Part shown: positions 24,935 to 36,156 of the stretch, in pieces
Layout: each line of letters begins with the position of its first letter
Position numbering within the stretch: position 1 is the first letter of the stretch
From: GCA-2746235 sp049609225
GTDB taxonomy: Bacteria; Planctomycetota; UBA1135
Reading direction: 5' to 3'
Length of the DNA: 44,973 nucleotides
Assembly: GCA_049609225.1 (NCBI GenBank)
Contig: JBMYYH010000012.1
Location: 1-44,973 of the forward strand
Program-made: the position numbers and the translations under genes
The notes under the pieces: model-generated
Seen by the model: the letters and a program-made list of their open reading frames with translations, nothing else
Told to the model about the DNA's origin: nothing
Databases searched by the model: none

Positions 24935-25284
24935 GGGGGCGATCGGTTTCGACTGGAAGTATCCCGGCTTGAGTGGCGTGCCGAGGTTGCGGAGATGGCC
25001 TCGTAAAACCCTTCGCACGGCTTTAACTGCCAACAAGAACTACCAACTCGCTGCTTAGTCAGTGACATCCGGCTTGTCTTCGCCCGCTGGGCTCGCCGGA
25101 TGAACGATCGCGGGCTAGCGACCGGATCCTGGCACGGGAAAAGGAAGCGAAATTCAAGGTGCTGGTCGTAGGGCCCGCCTGTCCGTTGGCAGGCTTCACG
25201 ACGAGATTTGAGAACGGAATACGCACGTAGAAGCTTCTGTCAGGCCTTCTCAGGACGCGGGTTCGATTCCCGCCGCCTCCACCA
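24935..25284 (+). ncRNA. ssrA: Transfer-messenger RNA
   Basis: A one-piece tmRNA of about 350 nt. The 5' end GGGGGCGATCGGTTTCGAC and the 3' end GGGTTCGATTCCCGCCGCC with TCCACCA form the tRNA-like domain; acceptor GGGGGCG pairs with CGCCTCC with one G-U. The tag frame runs 25029-25058 and encodes ANKNYQLAA before TAG. The LAA end is the usual protease signal; the tag is short. It directly follows smpB, with which it works in ribosome rescue. A longer open frame starting at 25208 inside it is not a gene. Confidence 0.97.
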
Positions 25285-25375
25285 CCCTTATCCGCGCCGT
25301 TACCCCAGCGTTTCTCGCCTCCTCAATTGGAAGCGGGGGGGACAATGCTCTACGCTTGGGCTATTGGAGAATCCC

Positions 25376-26125
25376 ATGATGCCCCGACTCATCTCCTTCC
25401 TCCTGCTCCTGACCCTAGCAACCGCCTGCGCCGTGCCTCCGATGGATGCGGTGCGCGATCTTGCTGCCATTCATACGGAAGATGATTGGCGTCCTCGGAG
25501 CCCTGCCCAGATGTCGGTCGCACCGGCCTATTACTTCGGTGATCTGACCGCGGTTGCAGAACGCGCCGGCTCCTACACGGTGGATGATCACCGTGCCTTG
25601 GAGAAGGAGATTCTTGAGCGCATCGCCACCGTCGATGTGGGTGATCCAGCGGAGTCGTTGGAAGTCAGTGCCTGGATGATGGTCGCCTTGTTGCAAGATG
25701 ATCATGCACCTGCACGCAAACGCGCTGCCGAGATTCTGGGGCGCAATGCCGGTAACTGGATTGTCGGGGAACAAGCCCGTCTGCGAAGCACCAACCCCGA
25801 GATCAACTTGGTGGGCGCCTTGCGCGGTTTGGAGAACGCGGAAGACCGTGTGTCCTTCGATCTGGCCTTGTCGCAGATCGGCAGTGCGGAAATCCCAGAT
25901 GCCATCACCGGGATTCGCATCCTGACTGCATTGGGGCGTAAAGCCATCGACTTCACTTACAGTTCCGGTGACGGCGATGATCGAATCTTCAGCACCGCAC
26001 TGGGCATCGTCTTGATGGGTCTGGATCAAGGCCGCAACGATGCCGACGCCGAGGTCTCTGAGACCTGCGTCTACTGGTATGACCTGCTCCTGCCTCGCGC
26101 GCAGGAAGCCGCCGCCACGCGTTGA
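25376..26125 (+). CDS. Putative lipoprotein, unknown function
   Basis: A 249-residue protein I cannot assign. It starts at ATG 25376, or the adjacent ATG 25379, with GGAGA at 25366-25370. A frame extending up to 25208 overlaps ssrA and is rejected. The N-terminus MMPRLISFLLLLTLATAC is a signal ending in a plausible lipobox Cys18. The rest is acidic and helical (DHRALEKEILERIATVD, ESLEVSAWMMVALLQDD, ARKRAAEILGRNAG), reminiscent of HEAT-like repeats. The stop overlaps the TTG start of the membrane protein downstream, so the two probably act in the same envelope process. Confidence 0.7.
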   Translation: MMPRLISFLLLLTLATACAVPPMDAVRDLAAIHTEDDWRPRSPAQMSVAPAYYFGDLTAVAERAGSYTVDDHRALEKEILERIATVDVGDPAESLEVSAWMMVALLQDDHAPARKRAAEILGRNAGNWIVGEQARLRSTNPEINLVGALRGLENAEDRVSFDLALSQIGSAEIPDAITGIRILTALGRKAIDFTYSSGDGDDRIFSTALGIVLMGLDQGRNDADAEVSETCVYWYDLLLPRAQEAAATR

Positions 26126-27282
26126 AGCAGATCATCCTGACCGCATTGAAGATCGTCCTTGCGGGCGTTCTGGTGTGGTTCGTCGTCAGCCAGATTGAAG
26201 TCCAGGATCGTCTGCAGCTGCCGAGTGCCGTGGAAGGGGAACCTGGCCTGATTTTCGAAGGCGAGTTCGAAGGCGATTGGCGTTCGGATAACTGGGTTTT
26301 CCAAGGCACCGATGCCGACGGCCAGGAAGTGCGTCATCAAGGCCCGACGGTCGAGGGCATGACCCTCCTGCCGGGTTTCTTCACCGCCATGCGCAGTCTC
26401 AAGCTCAGCTTGTTCGCGCTGGGTGTGGTGCTGTGGTTGGTGCTGCTTCTGTTCGCAGCTTTGCGTTGGCGTTGGTTGTTGAAGGCGGCCGGAGTCCCGG
26501 TCACCTATGCCAATAGTTTCCGCCTGACGATCATCGGCTACTTCTTCAACAACGTCATGTTGGGATCCACTGGTGGCGACTTAGTGCGTGCGGTGATGGT
26601 CACGCGCGGCTTGGAAACCAATCGCATGCGCGCGGCCTTGTCGGTGATTGTCGATCGCCTGATCGGTCTGTTCGCCTTGATGTTGATTGCCGGCGCAGTG
26701 CTCACCATGTTCTGGGCCCAACAACGCATCTCCGAAGTGCGTGGCTTGCGCACGGTCACTGGAGCGGTCTACTTGTTGTTGATCTGCGCCATCGTCGGTG
26801 CGGCGATTTACCTTTCGCGCCGCGCCCGCAAACGCCTTGGCCTGGACTGGTTGTTGAGCAAGTTGCCTGCGCAAGGTCTGATCCAAAAACTGGATGATGC
26901 GATCACCATCTACCGCGACCACAAAGGCACGGTCGCCAGTTCGGTGTTGATTTCGATTCCACTGCAGGTCTCCGGCATCTTGTCCTTCTGGGCGATCGGC
27001 GCCGCACTCGGTTCCGGCCTCACCGTGATGGAAGATTTCGTCATCTTCCCCGTCGTGCAGACGGTCTCCGCGCTGCCCCTGGCTCCGGCCGGTTGGGGCG
27101 TCGGAGAGACCCTGTACGGCACCTTCTTTCGCAGCTTCGGTTCCTCCTTTACGCTAGGAGTTGCGGTCTCCGTCCTGTTCCGCCTGACGTCGCAGGTCGG
27201 CTTCGGCCTCATCGGTGGTCTCATCTGGGTCACCTCGCGCGAACGACGTCAGGGCATCTCTCCTCTAGAGGAAACAAAATGA
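26122..27282 (+). CDS. YbhN/AglD-type (UPF0104, LPG-synthase transmembrane-like) membrane protein
   Basis: An integral membrane protein of 386 residues. TM1 is about 5-23. About 65 soluble residues follow (25-88, DRLQLPSAVEGEPGL to GPTVEGM), probably outside the membrane. Then come several TM helices with family motifs: FAALRWRWLLKAAGV, FFNNVMLGSTGGDLVRA, SVIVDRLIGLFALM, and LAPAGWGVGETLYG near the end. The family includes the flippase-like half of lysyl-phosphatidylglycerol synthases and archaeal AglD; the substrate is usually unknown. It starts with a TTG that shares bases with the upstream stop (TTGA) and ends in an ATGA overlap with the PfkB kinase gene, so the three genes are one translational unit. 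Confidence 0.82.
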   Translation: MKQIILTALKIVLAGVLVWFVVSQIEVQDRLQLPSAVEGEPGLIFEGEFEGDWRSDNWVFQGTDADGQEVRHQGPTVEGMTLLPGFFTAMRSLKLSLFALGVVLWLVLLLFAALRWRWLLKAAGVPVTYANSFRLTIIGYFFNNVMLGSTGGDLVRAVMVTRGLETNRMRAALSVIVDRLIGLFALMLIAGAVLTMFWAQQRISEVRGLRTVTGAVYLLLICAIVGAAIYLSRRARKRLGLDWLLSKLPAQGLIQKLDDAITIYRDHKGTVASSVLISIPLQVSGILSFWAIGAALGSGLTVMEDFVIFPVVQTVSALPLAPAGWGVGETLYGTFFRSFGSSFTLGVAVSVLFRLTSQVGFGLIGGLIWVTSRERRQGISPLEETK

Positions 27283-28178
27283 GTCTCGCCGTTTTCGGTT
27301 CCGTCGGCCTCGATGACATCACCACCCCAAATGCTTCCGTAGAGGGAGTGGTCGGTGGTTCTGCGGTCTACTTCTCACTCGCCGCCTCCCTGTTCACCGA
27401 CGTCCGCCTCGCAGCGAATGTCGGCGGTGATTTCCCGACCGGCGCTTGGGATACCCTGCGCGCCCGCGGTGCCGACCTGACCGGCCTGCAGATGTTCGAA
27501 GACAAGCCCACCTTCCGCTGGAGTGGACGCTACGAAGGTGCCATGAACGAAGCGGAAACCCTCAACACCGAACTCAACGTGTTGATCGAGCAGCCGCTGG
27601 TGCCCGAGTCCTACAAGGATTCGCGCTACCTGTTCCTCGCCAACATGGCACCGCAGACGCAACTCGAGATTCTCGAGAGCTTCCCGAATGCCACCGCCTT
27701 TGCCGACACCATGAACCTGTGGATCGAGAACGACCGCGACCATCTGGAGCGGTTGATGCAGTTGATCTATGGCTTGGTCTTGAATGAAGGGGAGGCGCGC
27801 ATGCTCACCGGCGAGCACAACCTGCTGCGCGCGGGTGCTGCTCTGCAGAAGATGGGGCCGGAAGTCATCATCGTGAAGAAGGGCGAACACGGAGCCTTCC
27901 TGTTCACCCCAGATGGCCGCTTCGGTCTTCCCGCCTACCCCGTAGAAGATGTCATCGATCCCACCGGTGCGGGCGACAGCTTCGCTGGGGGACTGATGGG
28001 TTCCTTGGCCGCCGCCGAGGACTTCGGCATGGACGCCCTGCGTAGCGCCATGGCCTTTGGAACTGTGTGTGCTTCCGTCACCGTCGAGGCTTTCTCGACC
28101 GAGGGGCTGGAGAAGGCCAATCACGGCCAGATCCGGCAGCGATACGACGAATTGCGCGATTTCCTGCGCTTTGCCTAG
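27279..28178 (+). CDS. PfkB-family (ribokinase-like) sugar kinase
   Basis: A 299-residue kinase. The ATG at 27279 is supported by AGAGGA at 27267-27272 and the ATGA overlap with the upstream gene. The N-terminal part shows GSVGLDD and GGSAVYFSLAASLF, a weak PfkB signature 1. The C-terminal signature DPTGAGDSFAGGLMGSL holds the catalytic Asp in GAGDS and the anion hole. VIIVKKGEHGAFLF is the strand before it. The substrate is a phosphorylatable sugar or nucleoside that I cannot name. The context with a lipoprotein and a flippase-like protein does not resolve it. Confidence 0.88.
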   Translation: MSLAVFGSVGLDDITTPNASVEGVVGGSAVYFSLAASLFTDVRLAANVGGDFPTGAWDTLRARGADLTGLQMFEDKPTFRWSGRYEGAMNEAETLNTELNVLIEQPLVPESYKDSRYLFLANMAPQTQLEILESFPNATAFADTMNLWIENDRDHLERLMQLIYGLVLNEGEARMLTGEHNLLRAGAALQKMGPEVIIVKKGEHGAFLFTPDGRFGLPAYPVEDVIDPTGAGDSFAGGLMGSLAAAEDFGMDALRSAMAFGTVCASVTVEAFSTEGLEKANHGQIRQRYDELRDFLRFA

Positions 28179-28192
28179 AGGATTTCCAGGTG

Positions 28193-28224
28193 TCGCCACG
28201 GCGGACGTTTCGTCTACGTGGCGA
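28193..28224 (+). terminator. Hairpin after the PfkB gene
   Basis: TCGCCACG (28193-28200) and CGTGGCGA (28217-28224) are perfect complements, with an inner GAC/GTC pairing. There is no U-run, so it could be a terminator or part of the recA upstream region. Confidence 0.45.
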
Positions 28225-28242
28225 AGTTCCCGAGGTGGGGGC

Positions 28243-28270
28243 TTGCAATGCCTAACAAAACCCTTACACT
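28243..28270 (+). promoter_or_regulatory. Candidate recA promoter
   Basis: TTGCAA (28243-28248), a 16-bp spacer, and TACACT (28265-28270). I see no LexA-type box (CTGT-N8-ACAG or GAAC-N4-GTTC) over it. Confidence 0.5.
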
Positions 28271-28294
28271 CCGGGCACCCAAGGAGGAATACCG

Positions 28295-29449
28295 TTGACT
28301 ACCAAGAAAGCTAAAGCAAAAGAAACCGCAAGCAACGCCAAGCTCAAGGCGATCCAAGCCGCCCTCGCAAACGTCACCAAGGATTATGGTGATGAAGCGG
28401 TCATGGACCTATCGAAAACCGCCAAAGGCCCCATCGCCGGCATCAAGACCGGTTCGATTGGCCTCGATGCTGCTCTCGGCGGCAAGGGCCTGCCTCGCGG
28501 CCGCGTGATTGAGCTCTATGGCCCAGAATCCAGCGGTAAGTCCACCTTGGCCATGTCGGTGGTCGCCCAGGCCCAGAAAGCTGGCGGCTTCTGCCTCTAC
28601 ATTGATGCAGAGCACGCTTTCGACCCGGAATACGCCACCAAGTTGGGGCTCAAGCTCGATGGTGAGCAGTTCCTGCTGTCCCAGCCCTCCACGGGTGAGG
28701 AAGGCCTCGATATCTGCGAGCAGTTCGTCAAATCGAATGCTGTGGATGTGGTGGTAATCGACTCCGTCGCAGCCCTGGTCCCGAAGGCGGAAATGGCTGG
28801 CGAAATCGGCGATACCTTCGTCGGTGTGCAGGCACGGATGATGTCGCAGGCACTGCGTCGCTTGACCACGGTGATCGGTAAGACCGATGCAGTGGTGATC
28901 TTCATCAACCAGCTGCGCGAGAAGATCGGCGTCATGTTCGGCAACCCGGAAACCACTCCTGGTGGCCGTGCGCTGAAGTTCTACAGCTCGGTGCGCATGG
29001 ATGTGCGTCGGATTGGTGCCATCAAGAATGGCGATCAGATCATCGGTAACCGCACCAAGTGCACCGTGGTCAAGAACAAGGTCGCACCGCCGTTCCGCCG
29101 CGCGGAGTTCGACATCCTCTACACCTGCGGTATCAGCACCGAAGGCGACATCATCGACCTCGGCCTCCAGCATGGCTTGGTCACCAAGGCAGGGGCCTGG
29201 TTCAGCTACCAGCACCCGGTGAAGGGGGAGATTCGTCTCGGTCAAGGCCGTGAGGCGGTCCGGAACCTCCTCATTGAGAATCCTGAAATGGTGGATGAAA
29301 TGGATGGCTTCCTCCGCGAGATGATGAATCCCGTTAAAATCGAGCGCCCTCAGGAGGAATCCTCCCCTGAGAAAGAAACCGCTTCCAAGGTCGCTGAAGC
29401 CGGTGCCTCGCCTAAGAAAAAGGTGAGCCCGCGCAAGAAGAAGGCCTGA
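28295..29449 (+). CDS. recA: Recombinase RecA
   Basis: RecA forms filaments on single-stranded DNA for homologous recombination and DNA repair. It is 384 residues long. The TTG start at 28295 is supported by a perfect AAGGAGG at 28281-28287 with 7 bases of spacing. Walker A is GPESSGKST (76-84), Walker B is VVVIDSVAAL, and L1/L2-region landmarks are MMSQALRRLT and FINQLREKIGVMFGNPETTPGG. The C-terminus ends in a Lys/Glu-rich tail (SPKKKVSPRKKKA), more basic than the acidic tail of E. coli RecA. alaS follows 37 bp downstream, but no recX is present. Confidence 0.98.
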   Translation: MTTKKAKAKETASNAKLKAIQAALANVTKDYGDEAVMDLSKTAKGPIAGIKTGSIGLDAALGGKGLPRGRVIELYGPESSGKSTLAMSVVAQAQKAGGFCLYIDAEHAFDPEYATKLGLKLDGEQFLLSQPSTGEEGLDICEQFVKSNAVDVVVIDSVAALVPKAEMAGEIGDTFVGVQARMMSQALRRLTTVIGKTDAVVIFINQLREKIGVMFGNPETTPGGRALKFYSSVRMDVRRIGAIKNGDQIIGNRTKCTVVKNKVAPPFRRAEFDILYTCGISTEGDIIDLGLQHGLVTKAGAWFSYQHPVKGEIRLGQGREAVRNLLIENPEMVDEMDGFLREMMNPVKIERPQEESSPEKETASKVAEAGASPKKKVSPRKKKA

Positions 29450-29486
29450 TTCCCATCTCCAGTGACCCGCATGGGTCCACAAAGGC

Positions 29487-32107
<2,621 letters not shown>

Positions 32108-32111
<4 letters not shown>

Positions 32112-32161
32112 CCTGAATCCGCATTGTGAGAAAATGGCCGGTCCTGGTGTCCACATGGACC
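32108..32161 (+). promoter_or_regulatory. Candidate rpmF promoter and leader hairpin
   Basis: TTGACC (32108-32113, overlapping the alaS stop), a 16-bp spacer, and GAAAAT (32130-32135). GGTCC (32140-32144) and GGACC (32157-32161) can form a leader hairpin 14 bases before the rpmF ATG. Confidence 0.45.
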
Positions 32162-32175
32162 CTGCTTGAATCGTC

Positions 32176-32358
32176 ATGGCTGTCCCAAAGAGAAAGAACT
32201 CCAAGTCGCGCGCCCGTAAAGGTCGTGCGGCCATGAAGGCCCCGAACATCGCCCTGCGCGCCTGCGCACGGTGCGATTCGATGGGTCGCCCTCACACCGT
32301 GTGTGATAACTGTGGCCACTACGCTGGCCGCGAAGTCATCGCGAAGGACGAGTTCTAG
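32176..32358 (+). CDS. rpmF: 50S ribosomal protein L32
   Basis: A 60-residue ribosomal protein. It begins MAVPKRKNSKSRARKGRAA, the standard L32 opening, and carries the zinc-ribbon cysteines C30, C33, C43 and C46 (CARC, CDNC). It leads the plsX-fab cluster, as in many bacteria, with plsX starting 5 bp after its stop. This couples ribosome and phospholipid gene expression. Confidence 0.97.
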   Translation: MAVPKRKNSKSRARKGRAAMKAPNIALRACARCDSMGRPHTVCDNCGHYAGREVIAKDEF

Positions 32359-32363
32359 ACCGC

Positions 32364-33365
32364 ATGAGGATTGCGGTTGACACGCTCGGTGGTGATCATG
32401 CACCACACGAGATTCTGAAGGGTGTCGCTATCGCTTTGCGCGATGGCGGGTTCACTCCTGAGGAGTTGCTGCTTGTCGGTCCGGAATCCATCATCCGTGA
32501 GCAACTTGGCGCCGAGGGGATCACCGATCTTCCCGCCATCGTGCACACGGAACAGGTCATCGAAGGGCATGAAAAGCCTGTCGTTGGCCTGCGCACCAAG
32601 CCGGAAGCCTCCATCTCCCTTTGCGTGCAAGCGATTCGCAAAGGGGAAGCCGATGGCTTGATCGCCTTCGGTAACACGGGTGCAACGGTCGCCGCTTCGA
32701 CCATGGGATTGGGCATGTTACCGGGCATTCGTCGCCCAGGCATCGCGGTCACCATCCTGGGTCCCGGCGGGCGCTTCGTGCTCCTCGATGCGGGTGCCAA
32801 CCCAACGCCAAAGCCAGAACACCTGTTTCAGTACAGCCTGATGGGCGAGGCCTATGCCCGTGACCTCTTCGGTCGCGAGCAGCCACGCATCGGCTTGATG
32901 AACATCGGTGGTGAGGCCGGCAAAGGCAGCGAAGTGATTCGCGCCGCCTACCAGACCTTGGAAGAGTCTGATCTCAACTTCGTCGGCAACGTCGAAGGGA
33001 ATGAACTGTTCGCGGATAAGGCAGATGTCCTGGTCGCGGATGGTTTCGTCGGCAACATGGTCTTGAAGGTGGTTGAGGGCTTCGCGGAGTACCTCGTGCA
33101 TTCCGCCACCTCGGGCAACGATGCCGAAGACAGCGGCGTGCGCAAGGTCTTGCGCACCATGCTCGGCGCCTCAGACTTCTCGGAAGTCGGTGGAGCCACG
33201 CTGCTCGGCGTCAATGGCGTCGTGCTCATCGGCCACGGCCGCTCCCATGCAAGTGCAGTGCTTCCCGCCCTTTCTGCCGTACGCGCAGATATCGAGGCCG
33301 GCGTGAACCACCACATCGTGGAGAGCTTGGCCTCGCATGGCGGAGAAGTCACCAGCAATCCATGA
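32364..33365 (+). CDS. plsX: Phosphate acyltransferase PlsX
   Basis: PlsX converts acyl-ACP to acyl-phosphate, which PlsY uses to start phospholipid synthesis. At 333 residues it matches the family: RIAVDTLGGDHAPHEILKG at the start, AFGNTGATVAASTMGLG, RRPGIAVTILGPGG, LLDAGANPTPKPEHLFQYS, IGLMNIGGEAGKGSEV, VEGNELFADKADVLVADGF and GNMVLKVVEGFAEY. The ATGA overlap with fabH at 33362 shows coupling. Confidence 0.97.
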   Translation: MRIAVDTLGGDHAPHEILKGVAIALRDGGFTPEELLLVGPESIIREQLGAEGITDLPAIVHTEQVIEGHEKPVVGLRTKPEASISLCVQAIRKGEADGLIAFGNTGATVAASTMGLGMLPGIRRPGIAVTILGPGGRFVLLDAGANPTPKPEHLFQYSLMGEAYARDLFGREQPRIGLMNIGGEAGKGSEVIRAAYQTLEESDLNFVGNVEGNELFADKADVLVADGFVGNMVLKVVEGFAEYLVHSATSGNDAEDSGVRKVLRTMLGASDFSEVGGATLLGVNGVVLIGHGRSHASAVLPALSAVRADIEAGVNHHIVESLASHGGEVTSNP

Positions 33366-34357
33366 GCCTCGACAGGATTCCGGTCGGCATTGCCGGGATG
33401 GGTTATTCCATCCCTGAGCAGGCGATCGACAACCACTACTTCACCCGCTTCGTCGAGACTTCCGACGAGTGGATTATGCAGCGCACCGGCATCAAGGAAC
33501 GCCGTTGGTTGGAACCGGGGGAGAAGCCTTCGGATCTGTTCACCGCGGCCGCCAAGATGGCCCTGGAGAAAGCGGAGCTTGCCGCCACCGATGTCGATCT
33601 CATCGTGGTGTGTACCGTTTCCGGTGATCACCAGGGAACTCCGGCAAGCGCCTGCATCGTGCAGGAAAACCTCGGCGCCAAGCAAGCCGCAGCCTTTGAC
33701 CTGCAAGCCGCCTGCGCAGGTTTCCTTTACGGCCTTCAAGTCGGCAGCCAGTTCATCCAGACCGGCACCTACAAGAACGTGCTGGTGATTGGCGGCGAAT
33801 GCCTGTCGCGCATCTCGGATATCTATGACCGAAACTCGGTCATCATCTTCGGTGATGGTGCTGGTGCCGCCGTCTTGCAGCCACACTCCGTGTGTCAGCA
33901 AGGCCTGATCGAAGACATGACTCTCGGCGCAGATGGCGCCGGCGCGCCGTTCATCTGCCGCCCACGTGGCGGGGGCATCGAGCGCCTCACCCCGGACATC
34001 CTTTCCGAGGGTACCCACCTCATCCGCATGCAAGGCCGCGAGGTTTACCGCTTCGCCGTGTCGCGCATGACCCGCCTGATGAAATGGGCGATGAAGGATC
34101 AGGATCCTGAAGAACTCGCGATGGTGGTGCCGCACCAGGTCAACCGTCGCATCCTCGAAACGGCGACCGAGAAACTCGGCATCCCGGAAGAGAAGGTCTT
34201 CATCAACATCGATCGTTACGGCAATACGTCGGCAGGATCGGTGCCCATCGCAATGTGCGAAGCCATCGACGGCGACTTGTTCGAAAAGGACAAACTCATC
34301 GTCCTGGCCGCCTTCGGAGCCGGCCTCACTTGGGGTGCCGCGCGCATCCGCTGGTAA
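33362..34357 (+). CDS. fabH: 3-oxoacyl-ACP synthase III (KAS III)
   Basis: FabH starts fatty acid synthesis by condensing acetyl-CoA (or a branched acyl-CoA) with malonyl-ACP. It has 331 residues. The catalytic triad is visible as Cys118 in DLQAACAGFLYGL, His in VPHQVNRRI and Asn in YGNTSAGSVPIAM. TSDEWIMQRTGIKERRW is the standard N-terminal motif. It sits in the usual plsX-fabH-fabD-fabG-acpP-fabF order. Confidence 0.97.
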   Translation: MSLDRIPVGIAGMGYSIPEQAIDNHYFTRFVETSDEWIMQRTGIKERRWLEPGEKPSDLFTAAAKMALEKAELAATDVDLIVVCTVSGDHQGTPASACIVQENLGAKQAAAFDLQAACAGFLYGLQVGSQFIQTGTYKNVLVIGGECLSRISDIYDRNSVIIFGDGAGAAVLQPHSVCQQGLIEDMTLGADGAGAPFICRPRGGGIERLTPDILSEGTHLIRMQGREVYRFAVSRMTRLMKWAMKDQDPEELAMVVPHQVNRRILETATEKLGIPEEKVFINIDRYGNTSAGSVPIAMCEAIDGDLFEKDKLIVLAAFGAGLTWGAARIRW

Positions 34358-34376
34358 CCACCCCCTAAGCAACACC

Positions 34377-35321
34377 ATGGAATTCGGTCTTCTCTTTCCC
34401 GGACAGGGAGCCCAGGAAGTCGGCATGGGGCAGGAATTCGCCGCCGCCAGTCCGGCTGCTCAAGCCCTTTTCAACGAAGCCGATGAAGTCCTCGGCCTGC
34501 CGCTTTCGAGGCTTTGTTTCGAAGGTCCGCTGGAGGATCTCACCGCCACCGACATCGCGCAGCCCGCGATCTACACCGTCTCTCTAGCCGTTCTCGCGGC
34601 CCTTGAAGAGAAAGCCGGTGCCAAGATCCAGCCACGCATGACGGCTGGCTTGTCGCTGGGGGAGTACACCGCCATGACTGCAGCCGGCGCATTCTCCTTT
34701 GCCGATGGCCTGCGTCTGGTGCGTCTGCGCGGCTCCGCCATGCAGGCTGCCAGTGAAGCAAAGCCTTCCGGCATGAGCTCCGTCATGGGTATCGAACGCG
34801 GAGTCCTCGACGAGGTCTGTGCAGCCGTTGCTGCTTCCACAGGCCAGATCTGCCAAGTGGCCAACCTCAACAGCCCAGGCCAGATCGTGGTCAGCGGCGA
34901 AAAAGGTGCACTGGAAGCCCTGGAAGGAGCCGCCAAGGAAGCCGGTGCCAAGCGCGTGATTGCACTGCAAGTGGCCGGCGCTTTCCACTCGGAAGTGATG
35001 CGTCCTGCCGCAGAGAAGCTGGAAGCGGCTCTTCAAGAGACGGCATTCTCCACTCCGCAATGCCCGGTTTGGCAAAACGCCACCGCGGCGCCTGCCACCG
35101 ACCCAACCGAACTGAAGGCCAACCTGATCGCGCAACTTTGCGCGCCCGTCCTTTGGCAAGCCTCCTTCGCCGCGATGGCGGGAGAATCCGAAGGCCTGCA
35201 GTTCCTTGAGCCCGCGCCCGGCCGCGTGCTCAGCACCATGGCCCGGAAGATTGCTCCCGGCAGCCAAGTGACTAGCCTAAAAGACCTCGCTTCGCTCGAA
35301 GCCCTGCTCCAGACCCAGTGA
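34377..35321 (+). CDS. fabD: Malonyl-CoA:ACP transacylase
   Basis: FabD loads malonyl groups onto acyl carrier protein, using the malonyl-CoA made with AccB and AccC. The start at ATG 34377 gives MEFGLLFPGQGAQEVGMG, the canonical opening; a longer frame from 34335 inside fabH is rejected. The length is 314 residues. The nucleophile is Ser93 in GLSLGEYTA and the catalytic His is His204 in VAGAFHSEVM. The conserved LEPAPGRVLS lies near the C-terminus. The stop overlaps the fabG ATG by one base. Confidence 0.97.
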   Translation: MEFGLLFPGQGAQEVGMGQEFAAASPAAQALFNEADEVLGLPLSRLCFEGPLEDLTATDIAQPAIYTVSLAVLAALEEKAGAKIQPRMTAGLSLGEYTAMTAAGAFSFADGLRLVRLRGSAMQAASEAKPSGMSSVMGIERGVLDEVCAAVAASTGQICQVANLNSPGQIVVSGEKGALEALEGAAKEAGAKRVIALQVAGAFHSEVMRPAAEKLEAALQETAFSTPQCPVWQNATAAPATDPTELKANLIAQLCAPVLWQASFAAMAGESEGLQFLEPAPGRVLSTMARKIAPGSQVTSLKDLASLEALLQTQ

Positions 35322-36070
35322 TGAAGGATCCCCTGAAGAATAAGCGCATTCTCGTGACCGGCGCCTCGCGTGGCATCGGCCGCGCTATCGCCGTCGACCT
35401 TGCCCGTCATGGAGCCAAGGTTGCCGTCCTCGCCACCCGTCTGGCGAACTTGGAAGAAACCTGCGCCGAGATTCTCGCCGTGGGCGGGGAGTCCCTGCCA
35501 TTGGAAGGCGACATCAGCGATGCCGCTACCGCTGCGTCTGCCGTCAAGGCCATGGTCGATAATTGGGGCGGAATCGATGGACTGGTCGCCAATGCTGGCG
35601 TCACCCAGGACAACCTTCTGCTTCGCATGACCGAAGAGCAGTTCGACAAGGTCGTGGATGTGAACCTAAAGGGAAGTTTCCACTTCCTGAAGGCCGTCAC
35701 CAAGCCGATGATGCGCCAAAAGGCCGGCAGCGTGGTCTTCATCGGCTCCGTCGTCGCGACGACCGGCAACCCTGGCCAGGCCAACTACTGCGCCGCCAAG
35801 GCTGCACTCCACGGTCTCGCCCGATCCGCAGCCCTGGAGCTCGGTAGCCGCGGCATTACCGTGAACGTGGTCGCTCCAGGCTTCATTGCCACCGACATGA
35901 CCTCGGAACTGCCTGAGGCCGCCCAAAACGCGATGCTGTCGAAGATCGCGCTCGGTCGCCCGGGTTCTGGCGAGGATATCGCCGGCATCGTCCGCTTCCT
36001 CCAGTCCCCAGAAGCCTCCTATATCACCGGTCAGGTGATGTTGGTGGATGGGGGCCTTTCCCTGGGCTAA
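35321..36070 (+). CDS. fabG: 3-oxoacyl-ACP reductase
   Basis: FabG reduces 3-oxoacyl-ACP with NADPH in the fatty acid cycle. It has 249 residues from ATG 35321 (TGATG overlap with fabD; the GTG at 35318 is one codon longer). The Rossmann motif is TGASRGIGRAIA. NAGVTQDNLLLRM follows, and the catalytic Ser-Tyr-Lys set is in FIGSVVATTGNPGQANYCAAK. The C-terminal MLVDGGLSLG is a standard FabG end. Confidence 0.96.
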   Translation: MKDPLKNKRILVTGASRGIGRAIAVDLARHGAKVAVLATRLANLEETCAEILAVGGESLPLEGDISDAATAASAVKAMVDNWGGIDGLVANAGVTQDNLLLRMTEEQFDKVVDVNLKGSFHFLKAVTKPMMRQKAGSVVFIGSVVATTGNPGQANYCAAKAALHGLARSAALELGSRGITVNVVAPGFIATDMTSELPEAAQNAMLSKIALGRPGSGEDIAGIVRFLQSPEASYITGQVMLVDGGLSLG

Positions 36071-36079
36071 ACGGCCCCG

Positions 36080-36109
36080 TACAATTAGGCCCGGTCGCCC
36101 GTTGCGACC
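36080..36109 (+). promoter_or_regulatory. Candidate acpP promoter -10 and leader hairpin
   Basis: TACAAT at 36080-36085 has only a weak -35 (TTTCCC at 36057-36062). GGTCGC (36093-36098) pairs perfectly with GCGACC (36104-36109) around a 5-base loop in the leader of acpP. It would give acpP its own, stronger transcript. Confidence 0.5.
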
Positions 36110-36156
36110 ATCCCTGCTGCTCCCGCAGCCAAACCTGTAAGACCTCCCGATTCATC

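Noticed and set aside
25208..25375. N-terminal extension of the lipoprotein frame
   Set aside because: It overlaps the 3' end of ssrA; the signal peptide and GGAGA support ATG 25376.
32948..34426. Minus-strand open frame of 492 codons
   Set aside because: Spans the plsX-fabH-fabD junctions in antisense; those genes are certain.
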